This document shows positions 1-55,693 of a DNA stretch of 64,000 nucleotides, piece by piece. The stretch covers positions 8,016,382 to 8,080,381 of the forward strand of contig NC_021677.1 in NCBI RefSeq assembly GCF_000247815.1. Direction: 5' to 3'. This stretch comes from Ficedula albicollis (Eukaryota; Chordata; Aves; Passeriformes; Muscicapidae). The translations under genes were made by a program, and so were the position numbers. Below the pieces are notes generated by a model. That model did no database searches and was not told the DNA's origin. It worked only from the letters and a program-made list of their open reading frames with translations. Within the stretch, counting starts at the first letter, position 1; every line of letters starts with the position of its first letter.

Positions 1-3000
1 TTCCCTCTCAAATGCAGATTATTTTTTTCAAGGAAAAAAAAAATCTAAAATTATTCCAGGAATAAAAATGAGTGTTGTAAAATATACAAGAATCATTCCT
101 ACATCATCAGATCATTATTAAATTGGAAGCCTATTCCCTCATCTCTTTCCTTGTTTTGCTTTCCTCTAAATCCTTATGATCCTACAGTTTCTAGGTGTAT
201 TTCCCTCCCCAAAAAAGGGATGGAAACATCCTGATGCATTAGGGAAAGGATTTTTGTATTATTCCAAGGAATGACAAAGAGAGAGATGGCCTTGGACACT
301 AGGGATGAACAAACCTCCCCAAACCCTGTGCAGATGGGGCTGGGAATGCCGGAAGGAGCCGGGTGTGCCTCTAATTGCCAAGCATGCCTTTAATCCCAGG
401 CTAAGCCAGCTCAGCCGTGTGAACCCGTCCCAGCACAGGGACAGAACAGGTCTCTGCACATCCCAGCACCCAGGTGCATCACCCTGGCCTGTCCCACACC
501 CTCCAGGTCGGTGTCTGGCCACTCCAGACCGCTGATCCCCTTGCAGCAGGACCTCTCCCATGCGCGGAATTAGCTTGCAGTGATGGGGCCCTGTGGCTAA
601 TTGGAGGCAAACGTGGCAGCCACGTCTGGCTTAGCAGCTCCCTGCAGGTGGCGGTGAGATGTGACCTACTGGAATCATCCTGCCTGCTCGGAGAGCTCTG
701 AGCTCTTCTGACAGCTGGAGCCAGCTGACCCCTGCCATGTCCTGGGAGGAAGCAGGACCATGGAAGCCGAGGCTGCTGTGAGCTGGAAGTGGTGCCAGGA
801 GAGGTCTTGCATCCCAGAGAAGCCTGAGGGAGAAGGGAGCTGTCTGGGAAGCACTGGATAAGGGGCAGGAGGAAGGTGTGTCCTTTCCATTTGGCCCTGG
901 TGATATTCCCTTGGGAGTTTTGAACTTCCAGAGCTGGATTTTTGTTTGCCTGTCCTCCTGGGAATCACAGGCCTGTCCTGGTGAGGGCCCTGGTGTGTGG
1001 TTTCTTCATGTGGGTGTGAGGGCTGTGGATGGACTAAGGTAGAAAAGGGACACAGGAAACCTTCTCCTGCCTGAACTGAGCATGGAGAGAGGATCACCAG
1101 GTGAAATCCTGTGCCTGAACAGCAGGAATAGGGACACCACTGAGATGACTCCAGCTCTCGGCTGTCGCTCCTTTTTCCTTGCTCTGCTGTGATTTTTCTT
1201 CACTGTCACCAGACACATTTTTTCTGCCCTTCTTTCTCTTGAGCAAGTAACACCAAGTGGAACATTCTGTGGATTAATGGATGCCTCAAGCTCCAGCCCT
1301 GCCCTTTGGGGAGGCAGATCCAGCTTTGGAGACCTCTCCTCCGCCACAAGCAGTGTGACAGCAGCCTGCTGTCCCCCTCCTCAGGGGAGTCTCCTGCCTT
1401 CTCCCTGCGTGTCCCCCATCCCCGCCGCCCCGGCTGTGTCACTGTGGCAGGTGCAGGAAGCAGTGTCTGCCTGCCTGGGCAGCATGTGGCGAGGGCAAAG
1501 GGCCTGTGAGTGGTGCTGCTGCATTAACCAGGGCCTGCCTGCTGTGCAAAGCCTTATTAGAGAGCAAAAAAGGCTTTAGTTCAGGCTGGAAGTCATCGAG
1601 CCTGTTCAGGCAGATGTTTATTTCCTCTGGTCCCTGGAATGATGTCATTACGGCCAGCTAAGTTCTGTGTTTCCCCAAAACTGGGCAAACAGCTCTGGCA
1701 CTTCTCAGGCTCCCCCAGCAGCACTCTATAAAATACAGGCAGTGCACCACTGGTTTCACAAGGAATTTCTGTTTAGCCTACTTATATAAGTGCTCCAAAG
1801 GGAATCTGAGTTGTTTGTATTCCATGATTCCTGAGAACAAGTCACTGTTTGTGCTGGCAGGCTCCCAAATAAGGATAAAAAAAAGATACTATGGGGTCAA
1901 ATTCTTGCTCCTAAGCCTTTATACTTCTTACCTCTTGGATGAGTCCTATGCTCTGACACAAATCCTCCCACAGAGCACCAACCAGAGCCCTTCTGGCCTT
2001 TGGGATACTGAGGTGACATGGAAGGGAAGGATCACCTGCTTTGTTTTTTTAATACCTCTAGCATAAGAGTTGCTTTAACCCTCACTGTTTTTCCTGTTGC
2101 AAGGAAGAATCCTGGAATTAGGGGTTTTTTTTGGACACTACCATTTGCTGCTTTCTGCTGGAAAGCAGGTAATCTTATTCCAGCTAGGGAAAAATGCAAG
2201 TTAAACTTTTTAACTTCACAAAAATGTCTGAGCCTAGGAAGGGGAAATGAATATCTCTGTATCCCTAAAATTAGGTATATTTACAACAAAACCAATTTAA
2301 GATGTTTCAACTGCAACAGCCTTTTCCATGTAAGTGTCTTTAAATTTTTTTTTTCCTTACTGTTAGAGGAACAGAATAAATAAAAGCCCCTGTGTATTTT
2401 AAAATTACGTTGTTAATAAAATCCTGGTACATTTACATAAATGACAACATTAATGTACAATTAAACAAAGCATTGTAATATTACAGCAAAAAAAGAGGAC
2501 CTACATATTTGTACAGATAGCTGGAGCAGCTACTTAAAAATACTTTCCAAAATAAAGCCTTCTGTGGTATTTCTCAGTGATAATTTTGACCCCCCCATAT
2601 GGCTTTCTGTAATAAATAGGGTTATTTGAGCTGGTGATGTTCAGCAGATGTGTACCTAAAGCACAAAGGGAGTGTGCCCTGACCAACCTGTCAGCTGACT
2701 AAAAATCCTTATCCATGCATGCAATTTGCCTCTGTGTAAATCCTTTAGGAACAAGGCCATGTCAGATTTTGATAGATTTGCTGGGAGATGCTGGTGGTTC
2801 CTTTTCCTTCCCTTTATCTAAACTGTGTCTGTGTTGTGCTTTGGAGCCTGGGCCCAGCTGAGCCTCCTCCTTCCACTGTGTTTAGATATAATGGGAATAA
2901 ATTGTTGAATTCCAATAAGGAATAAATAGTTTTCCACTGAAAACTTGGTTTCCTCTTGTTCACCTGTCTACAACAAATGGAAGTGTCCTGGTAAATGATT

Positions 3001-3119
3001 TTTGGTGGGTGCTTAGCAAAATTCAGTGGGAATAGCTGGAGGTCTTTCCTTAATCCCAATCAGCTCCAGAGAGAGAACAAAACACTGAGCTGGACGTTCT
3101 TTGGAGGCCAGGGAAGGAT
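1..3119. other. Sequence downstream of ABTB2; no gene recognised
   Basis: A GC-richer block to about 1700, then AT-rich sequence. There are no convincing exons or repeats. Plus-strand AATAAA hexamers occur at 2375, 2379, 2415, 2551 and 2611. In mammals NAT10 lies convergently on this side of ABTB2, but I see no NAT10 coding sequence here. Confidence 0.5.
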
Positions 3120-3125
3120 TTTATT
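3120..3125 (-). promoter_or_regulatory. Candidate ABTB2 polyadenylation signal
   Basis: AATAAA on the minus strand (plus-strand TTTATT), the first after the ABTB2 stop codon and about 840 nt beyond it. A U/GU-rich stretch (GTGTTTTGTTCTC in the transcript sense) lies about 35 nt further on, as expected for a cleavage site. No transcript evidence is available. Confidence 0.45.
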
Positions 3126-3965
3126 GCTATTTTTGCAACTGGGCAGTTTTTCAGCCTAGTGCCAGCTCCTGCTACACCTGAGCCTTCTACAAAGTATCTT
3201 TTGTGATGTCAGGTCTCACAGGTAATGTTCAGGAACAGGCTTTTAAGGTGAAAATGACTGACCAACACTATCAGACCTAGACAGCAAAAGGTAAACAGTC
3301 TTCTTCTTTCTCCTCAAAACAGATCCAGATTAACAACTGGCACAGTGAAACTGTAAAAACACTCAAACCCCCAACTCTCCCCTCCCTGCCCCAGCTCAGC
3401 TCTTCATATTAGGCTTAAAGAGTGAGTAATTTCAGTTAGTATTATTTTCTACTCAGCTTTGAACATACAAAACCACTCTCTCAAGGAGCAAACAGTTTTG
3501 GGGAAGTTTCTGTGAGTCTGTTGTGATCTACAGATGCTGGTACTACGGAGGGGAAGTTCTTTGTGTGCAGACAGATGGAACGTGGGATGGACTTTAGGAT
3601 CAGGAAACTCCTTCTAGGCAGCCTTTTTACAGGGAAAACACCTGTGTGGATGAACTTAAGCCCATGTAGTAGTGCTGGGCTTAATTCAGTTGCCTCTTTC
3701 TCCACAGCCCGGCGCCATGCCCGTGGGAAGGGCAACACCGATCTCTGCGGTTTGGGCTCTCCCCTTGCACCCTCAGCTGGTGTTTGGGCCTTGGCAATGG
3801 TGTTTGTGTGACAGTGTTGTTCCTGTGGCAGCAGCAGCAGCACAGAGAAGCCAGCTCCCCCTCCCTCAGCACCGGGGGGTGCCTGTGCAGGGCACTTTCA
3901 GCAAGATGCAGAAGGCAAACAGCCCCAGCGCCGCCTCCACCGCGGTTTGCCAGCGCCGTCCTGCC
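3126..3965 (-). other. Probable ABTB2 3' untranslated region
   Basis: Sequence between the stop codon and the first AATAAA in the transcript sense. No protein similarity or repeat was recognised. Short overlapping frames near 3481-3872 have no recognisable family. The extent depends on whether the AATAAA at 3120-3125 is used. Confidence 0.45.
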
Positions 3966-45599
<41,634 letters not shown>

Positions 45600-48500
45600 C
45601 TGGGGCAGAGCACACAGCACACCTTTTACAAACCAGCCTACACCTGCCAAAAAGCAAATCCCTCCAGGAGGGATACAGAACTCGCACCTTCCTCCAGGAA
45701 TTTTGGAACAGTTCAAAGGAAATCAAACAGTGCTGTGAACACCGCTGGAATGGCTCAAACAGGCTCCAGGGAGCAAGGCTGGATGTTCCTACAGCCTTTA
45801 AGAGCTGGAAACAAATTGCCGTCAAGATAAAACTACATGAAAAGCTTTGGTTAAGTCTCTACTCTTGTTTATACAACAACTGGGCCACGCACACACAACT
45901 CGCTGCTGAACAGCTGTATGCAGATCCCCAGATAGAAGGGCCTGATCTAGAAAGATGTGGAATATAGCCTGGAGTCCACCTCATCCCTGCAACCCTGCAA
46001 ACAAAACTAGGGGCTGTGCCAGCCCTTTGAACCTGCCGTGCAGTTTCAGGTGCTCAGACTGTGGTTTCTGCATGCGCGCACCTCTGGATGCACCAAGCAA
46101 CGCCCAGAAGCTCTGAGGTTGCCTGATTTTCATCTCTGTAAATGACCCCTCTGTGAGAGAGAGCGATTAGGGAGGTAATTACAGTGCACACACGTGTTTA
46201 CCACACACATATCTCCATCAGTACAAATGCACAGAACTGATGGCTCTGTGTGGCACAGAGAAAAGGGGGAACGTGACCCCTGGAGAGGATGTGAGGCAGG
46301 GAGCAGAGTGTGTGACAGAGGCTGCGCTGGGAGAGCGACCTGCCCTGACCAGTGGCACCCTGGGGTAGATCTGGTGCCACTGCATCCACAGGGCATGTGG
46401 ACTCCAAAAAGCCACCTGCAGTCACTTGCGCCCTCACTACTGCCCCATTTTTAATCATAGATCTATCCCACAACTCCAGCAGCGCCTCCTGGCCCAAATT
46501 TTCCCTGATTCCAGACAAGGCCACTCAGAGCAGCCAAGACTGCCTGGGCTCTTAGCCTGCTGCATCCTGTATTTCTGATTTTCAACTTTGATCCACAGCA
46601 ATACAGTTCAGCTTGGACCCACATTTCCTTCCACACTCACCTCCCGACCCCGGGTCGGGCTGGGATGTGGAGATCCTTCACTCCTGTGGCAGTGACCTCC
46701 TGTCACATAGGTGCTGTGTATTGTTGTCCAAAAAAAACCCTGCAGCTCATTGTGCAAGACCTTTTGTTTCTTTGTCTTGATGTTTTCTTCTGAGATTTTA
46801 TGCTGGATTGATCTCTCCTACGCTTTGCATCCTGCTTTGTGGCAAAGCCAAGGGCTGCATCAAAAACTTCCTGGACATGATGGGAATAAGGGAATGATTT
46901 ATCCTGTTGTGTTTCTTCACTGTACATCACTGTTAGTTAATGGAGAACACTCTGCCAATGCCCTTTTAACCTGAATAATTAGGAAGTTGAGGCTTTAAGA
47001 GCTACCAGAAGCCATGCATGCAAACTAGGAGAGCTTTGCTTTAAATACACTATACAGAACCTAAGCCACTTCCTTTTCCATGCCAAAGCTATGAAAGGAT
47101 GTTTTAGAGACATATGGATTGAATTTATGGCAGAGGGAGAATGAAAACAGCCTGATTTGTCAAAACTTTCAAACAGAGGCACATAATTCTACAGAGGTGA
47201 AAACAGAAACTGGCAGCTCCTCTGCTGAGCCCGGCAGAGGGAAAGAAATGGGGCGCATTTTCTCTGCCAGCCACTTTCAGTTGGTTCTGTTTTCTAACAA
47301 GGAATTAAAAATAAAGATTTGCAGAACACTTTGGCTCGCAAAAGGCAGCAACATTTTCTCAATTTTCCAGTTCACAGTTTGTCAGGTGATGCGAGGAAAT
47401 AGGGAGTATTTATTTACCTTTGGAAAAATGACTCATCCAAGATAGCTGTGGACAAGATTTATGTCACCAGCCTTGGCACAGCTGAGGAGCATCCTTTACA
47501 CACCAGAGAGGAATAAGGAATTCACCAAGACTTCATCAAAGGATTCACCAAAGGCCAGCAATGCCACTGGGGATTTTCCCTGGGATTGGAGAGGGGGATG
47601 AATGACATAAGGATTCAAAGTCTCCCCACGTCTGGCAGGTTTCCATAGGTACACGCAGGCCTGGGAATGAGGACACACCTCCCAACACTGATTTGAGACA
47701 GTGGGAAGCAAAACAGAAATGCACTTATTTTAATAAGGCAACTATTCTATCTTGCAGCACTCTAATCAGGATTTCCTATCTGATCCACTTCCAGTAACTC
47801 CATAGAGTCGGAAAAGCACCATTGTTGCTCCTGAGATCAGAAATTCAGGCACAAGGACATCTGCAGTCAAGCTTTGCCCAGTGATGTTTTAAGTAGGAAC
47901 AGCACTTACTCTTGAACACCAATTTTAAAATCCCTTTTTTTGATGACAGGCAACTGCTTTGTGCTTATTATTTTTATCCCAAACTATGGTTCTTGCTCTC
48001 CTGTTTTCCAAATCATGGAATTTTCAGTCAAAAGGTGTTACAATGGTATAAACCATGGGGCAGTTTCTGTCCAGCATTCACATTCCTGCATTTCTGTATT
48101 AAGGGCAACACTGGTTTTAATCATGACTAGCAAGACAAGCAAAACTGCAACTGAAATAAATAAATCCACGTTAGAACACTCTCTGTTGATATTCACCTTT
48201 ATTTCCAGACTTTCCGAAGTGTGTTTTTCCCACAAAACAATGTGAAACAGCACATAATTAGTGTGCAGGAATGAACTACTAGGGCATTTTTTTTTAATTA
48301 AGATTTTAAGTACAGGATCAAAGCTCTGGTGGAGTTAAGGAGAGACTGTGAATTCAAGTGTGGCTTAGCTCAAATCTCAGGAGCATCAGGAGCTCAGAAG
48401 ACACCTCTGGAATGGCCTGATTCTCAGTCAAAGCATGGCTGGCTAACAATTGTTCCTGATCTTTCCATAGCCTTTGAAGCAGCAGCTGGAAATAAAGCCA

Positions 48501-48842
48501 TATTTATTCTGCCTCAGTTAAATATGAAACCTGTTCACGAGCACTTGCTGCCAACGCTCTTAAAAGGCAGTCATGACTGGGTGAGTTCCAGTTAAGCAGT
48601 TCCTTAAACTCAAATTATTCTGCTTGCCTAAAGAGTTTGAAATTGTTGTCTGTAATCTGATGCTTTTTAATAGCAACTGAAAATGTTTCCAGTCTGAACA
48701 AGATCCAGGGAAAAGTCTGTTCACACTCCTGGACATCTTTCTGCTTTAAGAGGTGCAGCAGCTCTGTGGAGAGCTTTGGCTGTAATGTGATGGCTCCTAT
48801 GAGCAGGGCTGGGCAAAGCTCTTGTGTGGTTTCCAGCACGTG

Positions 48843-49242
48843 CTGGAACCTCTGCTCTGGAGACAGGCTGGGAGAGCTGGGAATGTTCAACCTGGACAAG
48901 AGAAGGGTCCAGGGAGAAACTAGGGCCTCCAAGAGAGCTGGAGAGGGGCTCTGGACAAGGGCATGGAGTGACAGGATAAAGGGGAAGGTCTTAAACTGGA
49001 GGGAGGGTGGGTTTAGGTGGGATATTGGGAAGGAATTTTTTACTGTAAGGGTGCGGAGGCCCTGGCACAGTTTCCCAGAGAAGTGTTGCTGCCCCATCCC
49101 TGGGAGTGGTCAAGGCCAGGTTCGACAGGATTTGGAGCAACCTGGGCTAGGGCAGAGTGTCCCTGCCCATGGCAGGGAGGTTGAACTAAATTATCTTTAA
49201 AAGCCCCTTCCAAGCCAAACCACTACTTGATTTTATGATTCC
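48843..49242 (+). mobile_element. CR1 LINE 3' fragment
   Basis: About 400 bp in sense orientation: GGAGACAGGCTGGGAGAGCT, CAACCTGGACAAGAGAAGG, TTAAACTGGAGGGAGGGTGG, GATATTGGGAAGGAATTTTT, GCAACCTGGGCTAG and TGTCCCTGCCCATGGCAG. It ends near TTTTATGATTC, the usual CR1 3' terminus. The open frames of 144 and 160 codons across it are incidental. Confidence 0.93.
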
Positions 49243-51322
49243 CCAAGCTGGGCAGTCAATCCAGTTCCTCAAGCAGGACAATTCCTGTAAGGAACCCCAG
49301 GTCCATCTCTGAATGTCCTCATAATTCCGAGGCTGGCATCAAGTTCTGCTCTTTTGATCTCCAGATACAGGCAAATGCAGACCTTTCCCGAATTTTGAGA
49401 TTGGAATGTTCGACTTTCCAACCACCCATGGTCCCTGCACACCTCACACCATTTGCACACCACAGTCATGCAAATGGACTTGCCATAATTTTTACCTTGT
49501 TGTAATGGTTTTCTCTGGGCTTTCTCCAGTCTGGACCCTTGATGTTGGCAGACAACTTCCTAGAGATTAACTCATCAGCCATTTGATGGCTTTCAAACAC
49601 TTATATGATGTCTAGAGGTTAAGATGGGGCCACTCACAAGTGGCAAAAGGCCAAGGAGTCTTGGCTGGAAAGCACTCAAATTCTGCTGTCTGGGATTTCT
49701 CATGGAAATTGCCCAGAGTACTGATTCCCTTATTTCAGAAATGCACTGGCTCTGCTCGTGACAGATTAGGCAAAGAATCAGGAATATAATTAGGACAGGG
49801 ATATACACCATAAACTACTGACACAGAAAAACTGCCTTTTATAAAAGTAAACCTAGCAAAGTGTATGGGACAATACAGTGTGCTATTTATACCTAAACAC
49901 TTCCATAAAACAAATCAGAACAGTAGGGGAAAAAGCACCTATTTGGCCAAACCAACTAGAAAGCCCTTGGAAAATTCAAAATCATCTCCATACATTATAA
50001 ATTGCTGCTAAAAACCCCATGTGTGAAACCAGGAGTGCTGTGAATATGCTTGAAAAATGCAGTAGGAAACCAAGTAGGAATCCCTACACCAGTGTGCTTT
50101 TGCAATGTTTGGCTTGGGATAAATTCCTCAAGACACATTCTGGGGGGTGGGAATGACAGCTGATCCCTGTGAGCTGAAATTCTGGAAGGCTAAAGTTTTG
50201 AAGGTGGATGGTGATGACCTGACTACGCTGGAGTTGCCAAATCCCACCAATTCCAATGGAGTTGAGGGGGAAACCTCAGCTGCAAGTGCAGTTCCCACGT
50301 TGGAACGCAGCCATGACAAGGGGATGGCTGTCACCTTGCACAAAGTCCTGCAATTCTTCATGGCCAGGAGCATTCAAGGCTCTCCTTGTTTTCCATTCCC
50401 CGTTCTCCCACACAACACAAAGCCCCGCAGTTCCCTCTTGCCAATCAGTTCCGAGTGTGGAGCAGGAATTAATGCCAATTCCTGGAGCTCTGTTTTCTCC
50501 TTGCTGACCTACCGCTGCTAGGAAGGCTCAACCCCTCTCTATTTTATGAAATGAGATGGGATCATTTTGACAGAACATAAATGAACCCCTCTGAAAAACA
50601 GCAACCAAAGTGTTCCTGAAGGAGCTCCCTCAAAACCTAAACACACCAGGCCCTATAATCAACTGCAGCCACGCTATAGATGGTGAGAGAGGCTTGTGAT
50701 CAGGTAACAATGCACCTAACTGCTCACATGTAGGAAAAGAGTGTGGCTTCTGCTAGAAAGTAGGCAGGCATCCCTCCCAGTTTGTCAGCAGTAAGAAAAA
50801 TCAAACACAGTTTCTTGTACCTGCATCCACATTAAACAATAATTCTGTAATTGGAAACAGAAGGAGAAGCAGAGGAGGGAGGAGCTTCAAGTGGGGAAGT
50901 TTTTAAAATTTTCTGCAAGTGCTATTGATCTCTCCACCAAAGAGCTGACATCCTAAGGGGACACTTCTGGACACCTCAGAGTCACACAGCCCTCAGACTT
51001 GGTCCTACTGCTCAAAGAGACAATATCCTCTCCAAATTAACAAAAGAGTTTTCCTGGACTTCAGGAATGTCATCAGACACACTCACAGTCTTTCTGCAGC
51101 TCAGTGTCAACAGGCATTGCTTAAGTACAAAAATACCCCAGGAGAGAGTTATAAAGCACTCAAAATTCACCATCCCCTTTCTCCTGGGGTGCAGGTCACT
51201 GCAGCAACTGGGTCTAAAAATCAGGGAAAGCCATGGAGCTCACAGCAACGCTGCCAAGGAAAGGGCAGGAGCCTATGGACCATCACTACAAATGCCTCCC
51301 TAGTCCTAGGAAATTCCCTGTA

Positions 51323-51496
51323 CCTGTCTTCATCCCACACATTTTGCCTCCCTTTTGCTATGAAAATGGTGGAATTGGACAAAGGTAAGAAGTATCTGTG
51401 TTCTATTCGCCTGTCTTCATCCCACACATTTTGTCTCCCTTTTGCTATGAAAATGGTGGAACTGGACAAAGGTAAGAAGTATCTGTGTTCTATTTG
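51323..51496. repeat. 87 bp tandem duplication in intron 1
   Basis: Two adjacent 87 bp units (51323-51409 and 51410-51496) differ at about three positions, including GCCTCCC/GTCTCCC and GAATTGG/GAACTGG. The divergence suggests a genuine, older duplication rather than an assembly copy. Confidence 0.9.
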
Positions 51497-51835
51497 AATC
51501 CAGCTGTGATATACTGGCTTGCAAATGACTATAAATGTAGGAGAGAGGCCTTGGTTTAATATCGAGTCAGAGTTTACTGAGTCATTAATCCCACTTCCAT
51601 ATCCCTGTGGTCTTCTGGACAACCACTAACCTGGCCTGGCCTCAAGCACTTAACTGAACATAAGCACGAGGGAACATATCCTGGGCTTGCATTGTCACAG
51701 CTGCCAAAAAGCACAACACAATGACTGTCCTCATTCCCTTTTCTGAGACGGAGAAATGTGGACAAAAGGAAGAGAAGCAACCACAAAACTCCTGCACCAA
51801 AACCAGCACTTTGCAAAGCCCAAACCTCCCAACTC

Positions 51836-51931
51836 AAATTCCCTGTATGAAACTGGCTAGCACATAGCCATTGCTCCCTGCTTAAATTCCCTGTATGAAA
51901 GTGGTCAGCAGAGAGCCATTGCTCCCAGAGA
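51836..51931. repeat. Imperfect 48 bp tandem pair
   Basis: AAATTCCCTGTATGAAA starts each unit, at 51836 and 51884, and GCCATTGCTCCC closes each. The units differ at several internal positions. An AATAAAAGGC element and TATA-like A/T stretches follow at about 52020-52045. Confidence 0.8.
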
Positions 51932-54900
51932 TCCAGATCCAGAGATTGGAAATGAGTGGAATAACTATGTGGCTTTCAGTCTAGGTTTCTAGAACTATGC
52001 TTCCTGTTTTATATGTCCTAATAAAAGGCCTTTGGGGATATAATCTGTAAATATAAACTGTAAATGCTTCCTACTATTATTACTTCCTACAACTACTTCT
52101 GAAGAGGAGTGTGTGTGCTCACATGTCAACAAGTATATCCCTAAAACTCAGCTGATCCTTTTGGAATTCTGTACATGTGATTTTCCAGGCATTGGCTCTT
52201 CTGTGGAGGGCCCAAGGGCAGGCAAAGACTTGCACTACACTGTAATATCAGTATTAAAAAATCCACCACTTATCAATAAATCCATGTTTCCAGGACTCTT
52301 ATTTTCAGCATCCAGTACGGCACACTAAAGAGAAAACCCTGTACTGGGTTAGAAATATCAATGAAAACAAAGTTTTATGAGGAATGGTATAGATCATGAA
52401 CACTGTGAAAGAAATACAAAACCAGAATCCTGTGCCAAAAAATGACTGTGGTCCAAGAGACTGAAGACTTAGAATTCCCTACTTGTGTAAACCCCAACCA
52501 GTTTGATTAATCTCGGTGTCTCATCCTGCTTATCTGGAAAATGAGGATATTGCTTAATTCCTGGTAAGGGTGGTGTGACAGCAGCAGTGTTCTTGTTTCA
52601 TTTCTCATCCTCAACTTACTCCTTCATACTGCTCAACATTTACCAGTGTCCCCATTTCCCATATGTTTCAATAGTACATTTTTTGCCCCTTACCAACAGT
52701 CCTTTTTTTCATTTACAAAGCCCTTTTTACCTTCAAGAAAGCTCCCCAAGATGCAGTTACTACTGAGATGAAAGGACAGATATTGTGACAATATTTAATT
52801 GCACCTCAGTGGAGCTTACGACATCAGAAGAGAATCTCTACCCAACTGAGAGAAGGTTAAGGAAAGCAAAATTATTTTAACCCTGTAGAGATTTGGATGT
52901 GGATACAATATTGGACAGTTATTCTGACAAACAGAGCAGAAATACCGTAAGAAATTATAAAGAAACAACATATATATAAGAAAGCTAAAAAAAACAACAA
53001 GCTTTGCCCTTGAAAGAGGGAGAGAGGTATGACAGGTAAGCAGTGGCAAGAGTCCTTCAGTGGCACTGCTGTGGGGATCAGAAAACCTAGGAAGAAGAGG
53101 GCTCTGTCTCCATTCCCTTGGAACTCTTTAGAAAAGTCTCCAATTTATGTGCTTTTACAGTAAAACCAGCTTCACTTGTTGTAAGCAGTGGGACTGCAGC
53201 AACTGCAGGCACCAGCTCAAGCCCTCATACCCACCACAATACCCTCTTCTAATCCATTCCTTATTGTTCACTGTCCTTCCTGTAATCTGGCCTTTGAATC
53301 ATGCCCAGTTCCCCAGATGTGCTCTGAGTAAGCTCTTTGTACATGCCATAATGACCTCTCTTTACTTGCCTTCAATTCTTCTATTTATACATCCCATGAT
53401 CTGTATGCTTGCCAAACAAAGAGGATAGTAAATTTATATCCTCTGTCACTCCCAGTTCCTTTTCTTAGGGAATGTCAAGATGGAGAATCTGACCAGGGCA
53501 GCACTCCAGAATAATCTAGTGCAATCTCATCTAACATATTCCAGAGCAGTTTTTTGGAAGAAATTACCCCTGCATGGCAGCTTCTTTATACAGGTGAATC
53601 CTTGGCCTGATAAAATCTACCCTCCTTAGCCTCTCCTGGCTATTGCAAGCCATTAAAATCAGGTTTCAGAAACCACGGTCACTTAATAATAAACATCAAG
53701 ACTACAATTACATCAGTTAATGAGCTAAAATATCAGAGTGTCATAAGAGCTGATTACTCTCCATTTATTTTTAAAAAGCCATGAGGAAATAGGAACTCAG
53801 TAGTAACCAACTTACTGCTCCTAAAGGAATTTTTTAGGCAGCTCAGGGACTGTCTCCTTTAGCTGTCAGCAACAGCAGCTGGGGTTTTGTCAGGGTGAAA
53901 TATGCATCTGCCACTCAATATAAAATTGAAATTTTATCTAAGAGAAACACAGTGCAGTGCTGAGACTGTGAAGCCTGACCTCAGGAGGGCAAGGCTTGGA
54001 GGCTCACCAGGATGAGCACATTCCTACCCTGCCTGCAGACAAAAATGATTCAGGTTTTGAGTCACCAGGCAGACAACACAAAACTTGGGGCGGGTGCACC
54101 GTGAGCAGTTCACAAGAAAAGAGACAGATTTGATACTTCCAGTTTAATCTTGAACATTATTTCAGCACAGTAAATTGCTCTCAGCATCGTTTACATGCAT
54201 GAGTAATTCATGAATCACAAGCTTTGCCATTTTTACCCCTGCTCTGCCCGCAGCTCAATTTTAGCAAAAGCTTTTGGGACAAGGCAAACACAAAGCTCCA
54301 CCATCCTGATAACAATGTTTGTGTTTGACAAGCACCATTAGGCAGGGTTTGCTCTCGGAGAGTATTTTGATAGCACGAAAGACCAGCAGAAATTCTAGCC
54401 CAGGACAGAAGCTGTGCCTCTCTTAATTTTCATTTCCTCAAACAAACACTTGGAAGTATTTGGCAGTCTTCCCCCTCAATACAGCTGATTAGTCTCTTAC
54501 TAATGACAGTATTTTGCAACTTTCTGCTTCCTCACATCAAAGCATCCTGGAGATCTTGTCAACAATGACCAATTGTTTGGACACTCAGAAGTGAAGCTGA
54601 GGAATTCCACTTACTCACCAACTGCTCGGTTTTACCCTCGATCTTTGCAACACTCAAGCCCTTTTCTGCATCGTGTGTGGTACTCAGGGACCATCTCATA
54701 CTATCTGCATTCATGCCTGGCTTCCTCCCATGACGTCTTGCTCCGGCTTCAGCACCTATTTTGCTCTCTGCTTCTGCATCTGAATTCCTCTTTCTTGTCC
54801 CCCATCACCTCCTCATTGTCATCACACTTGCACTCAGGGCTCAGCCTTTCCAAGGCTCCACACCAGTCCCAAGCGAGAGCAGATCCAATACCTATTTCTG

Positions 54901-55664
54901 AAAGTGGCCTTTAGGGGTGGCAACGCTGTAAGAATTTGGCAATATTTGTAAAGCTGGCAGGCAAAAAAAACAACAAAAAAAACCTTCCAACTGTACTACA
55001 AGGCTCTAGCCTATCTCTCTCACTGCACGAGTGCCAAGTGCATTTCAAAGTCTAAGTCTCTTGGTTGCAGCCATTTATAGTTTGTATAAAAAGCATAACT
55101 TGTACACTTCCATTAGAGCCCTAAATATAACTGCCCTGAGCAAGCATTCGCTGCTCAAACAGGACCTCTTTGAATTTTGTTTCCAAAAGAATGCGGCTGC
55201 CACTATATTATTTATAGACATTTACATTAAGATCGGAATACTTTGTCAGGAAACTACTCTGATTAATGGATCCCCAGCATTGTTTTATAACTCTAAAGAA
55301 AACCAGTATTTTTATTTTAAAACAGCAATTTTTTTGCATAAGCATAAAAAGCAGCAGTTCTCAGGATGGCCATGGTTCTTCGAAGAATTTGGAAACACTA
55401 CCTGGGTTTCTAATACAGCACCTGTGAAGTGAATGAAAATTATAATCCAAATCTTGTATTTAATTTTTTAAAATACACTTTCATATCTCCATCACATCCA
55501 TGCAGCAGATCCATAATAGATTCAAGCATTCAGCCCAATCGATTTTGAGAGCGTTCTGTTGTCTCAGGACTTTCCTGCACAGGACTTTCCATTTACCCCA
55601 TTTGATAGCATGCAATTATTTTCCTGACACTTGGAACATTGTTATTTGTAGAGGTGAAATGAAG

Positions 55665-55693
55665 AAACAAAACAAAACAAAACAAAACAAAAC
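55665..55693. repeat. Pentanucleotide simple repeat (AAAAC)n
   Basis: Five to six consecutive AAAAC units in intron 1. Confidence 0.9.

Noticed and set aside
48615..49200. Frames of 144 (plus) and 160 (minus) codons
   Set aside because: Both overlap a CR1 3' fragment, have no intact domain and read through its untranslated end.
50147..50521. 124-codon plus-strand frame in intron 1
   Set aside because: The composition looks moderately protein-like but I recognise no family, and no splice partners or neighbouring exons fit.
55229..55238. AGATCGGAA-like string resembling the start of an Illumina adapter
   Set aside because: Only about nine bases match and the following bases diverge (TACTTTG rather than GAGC); chance.
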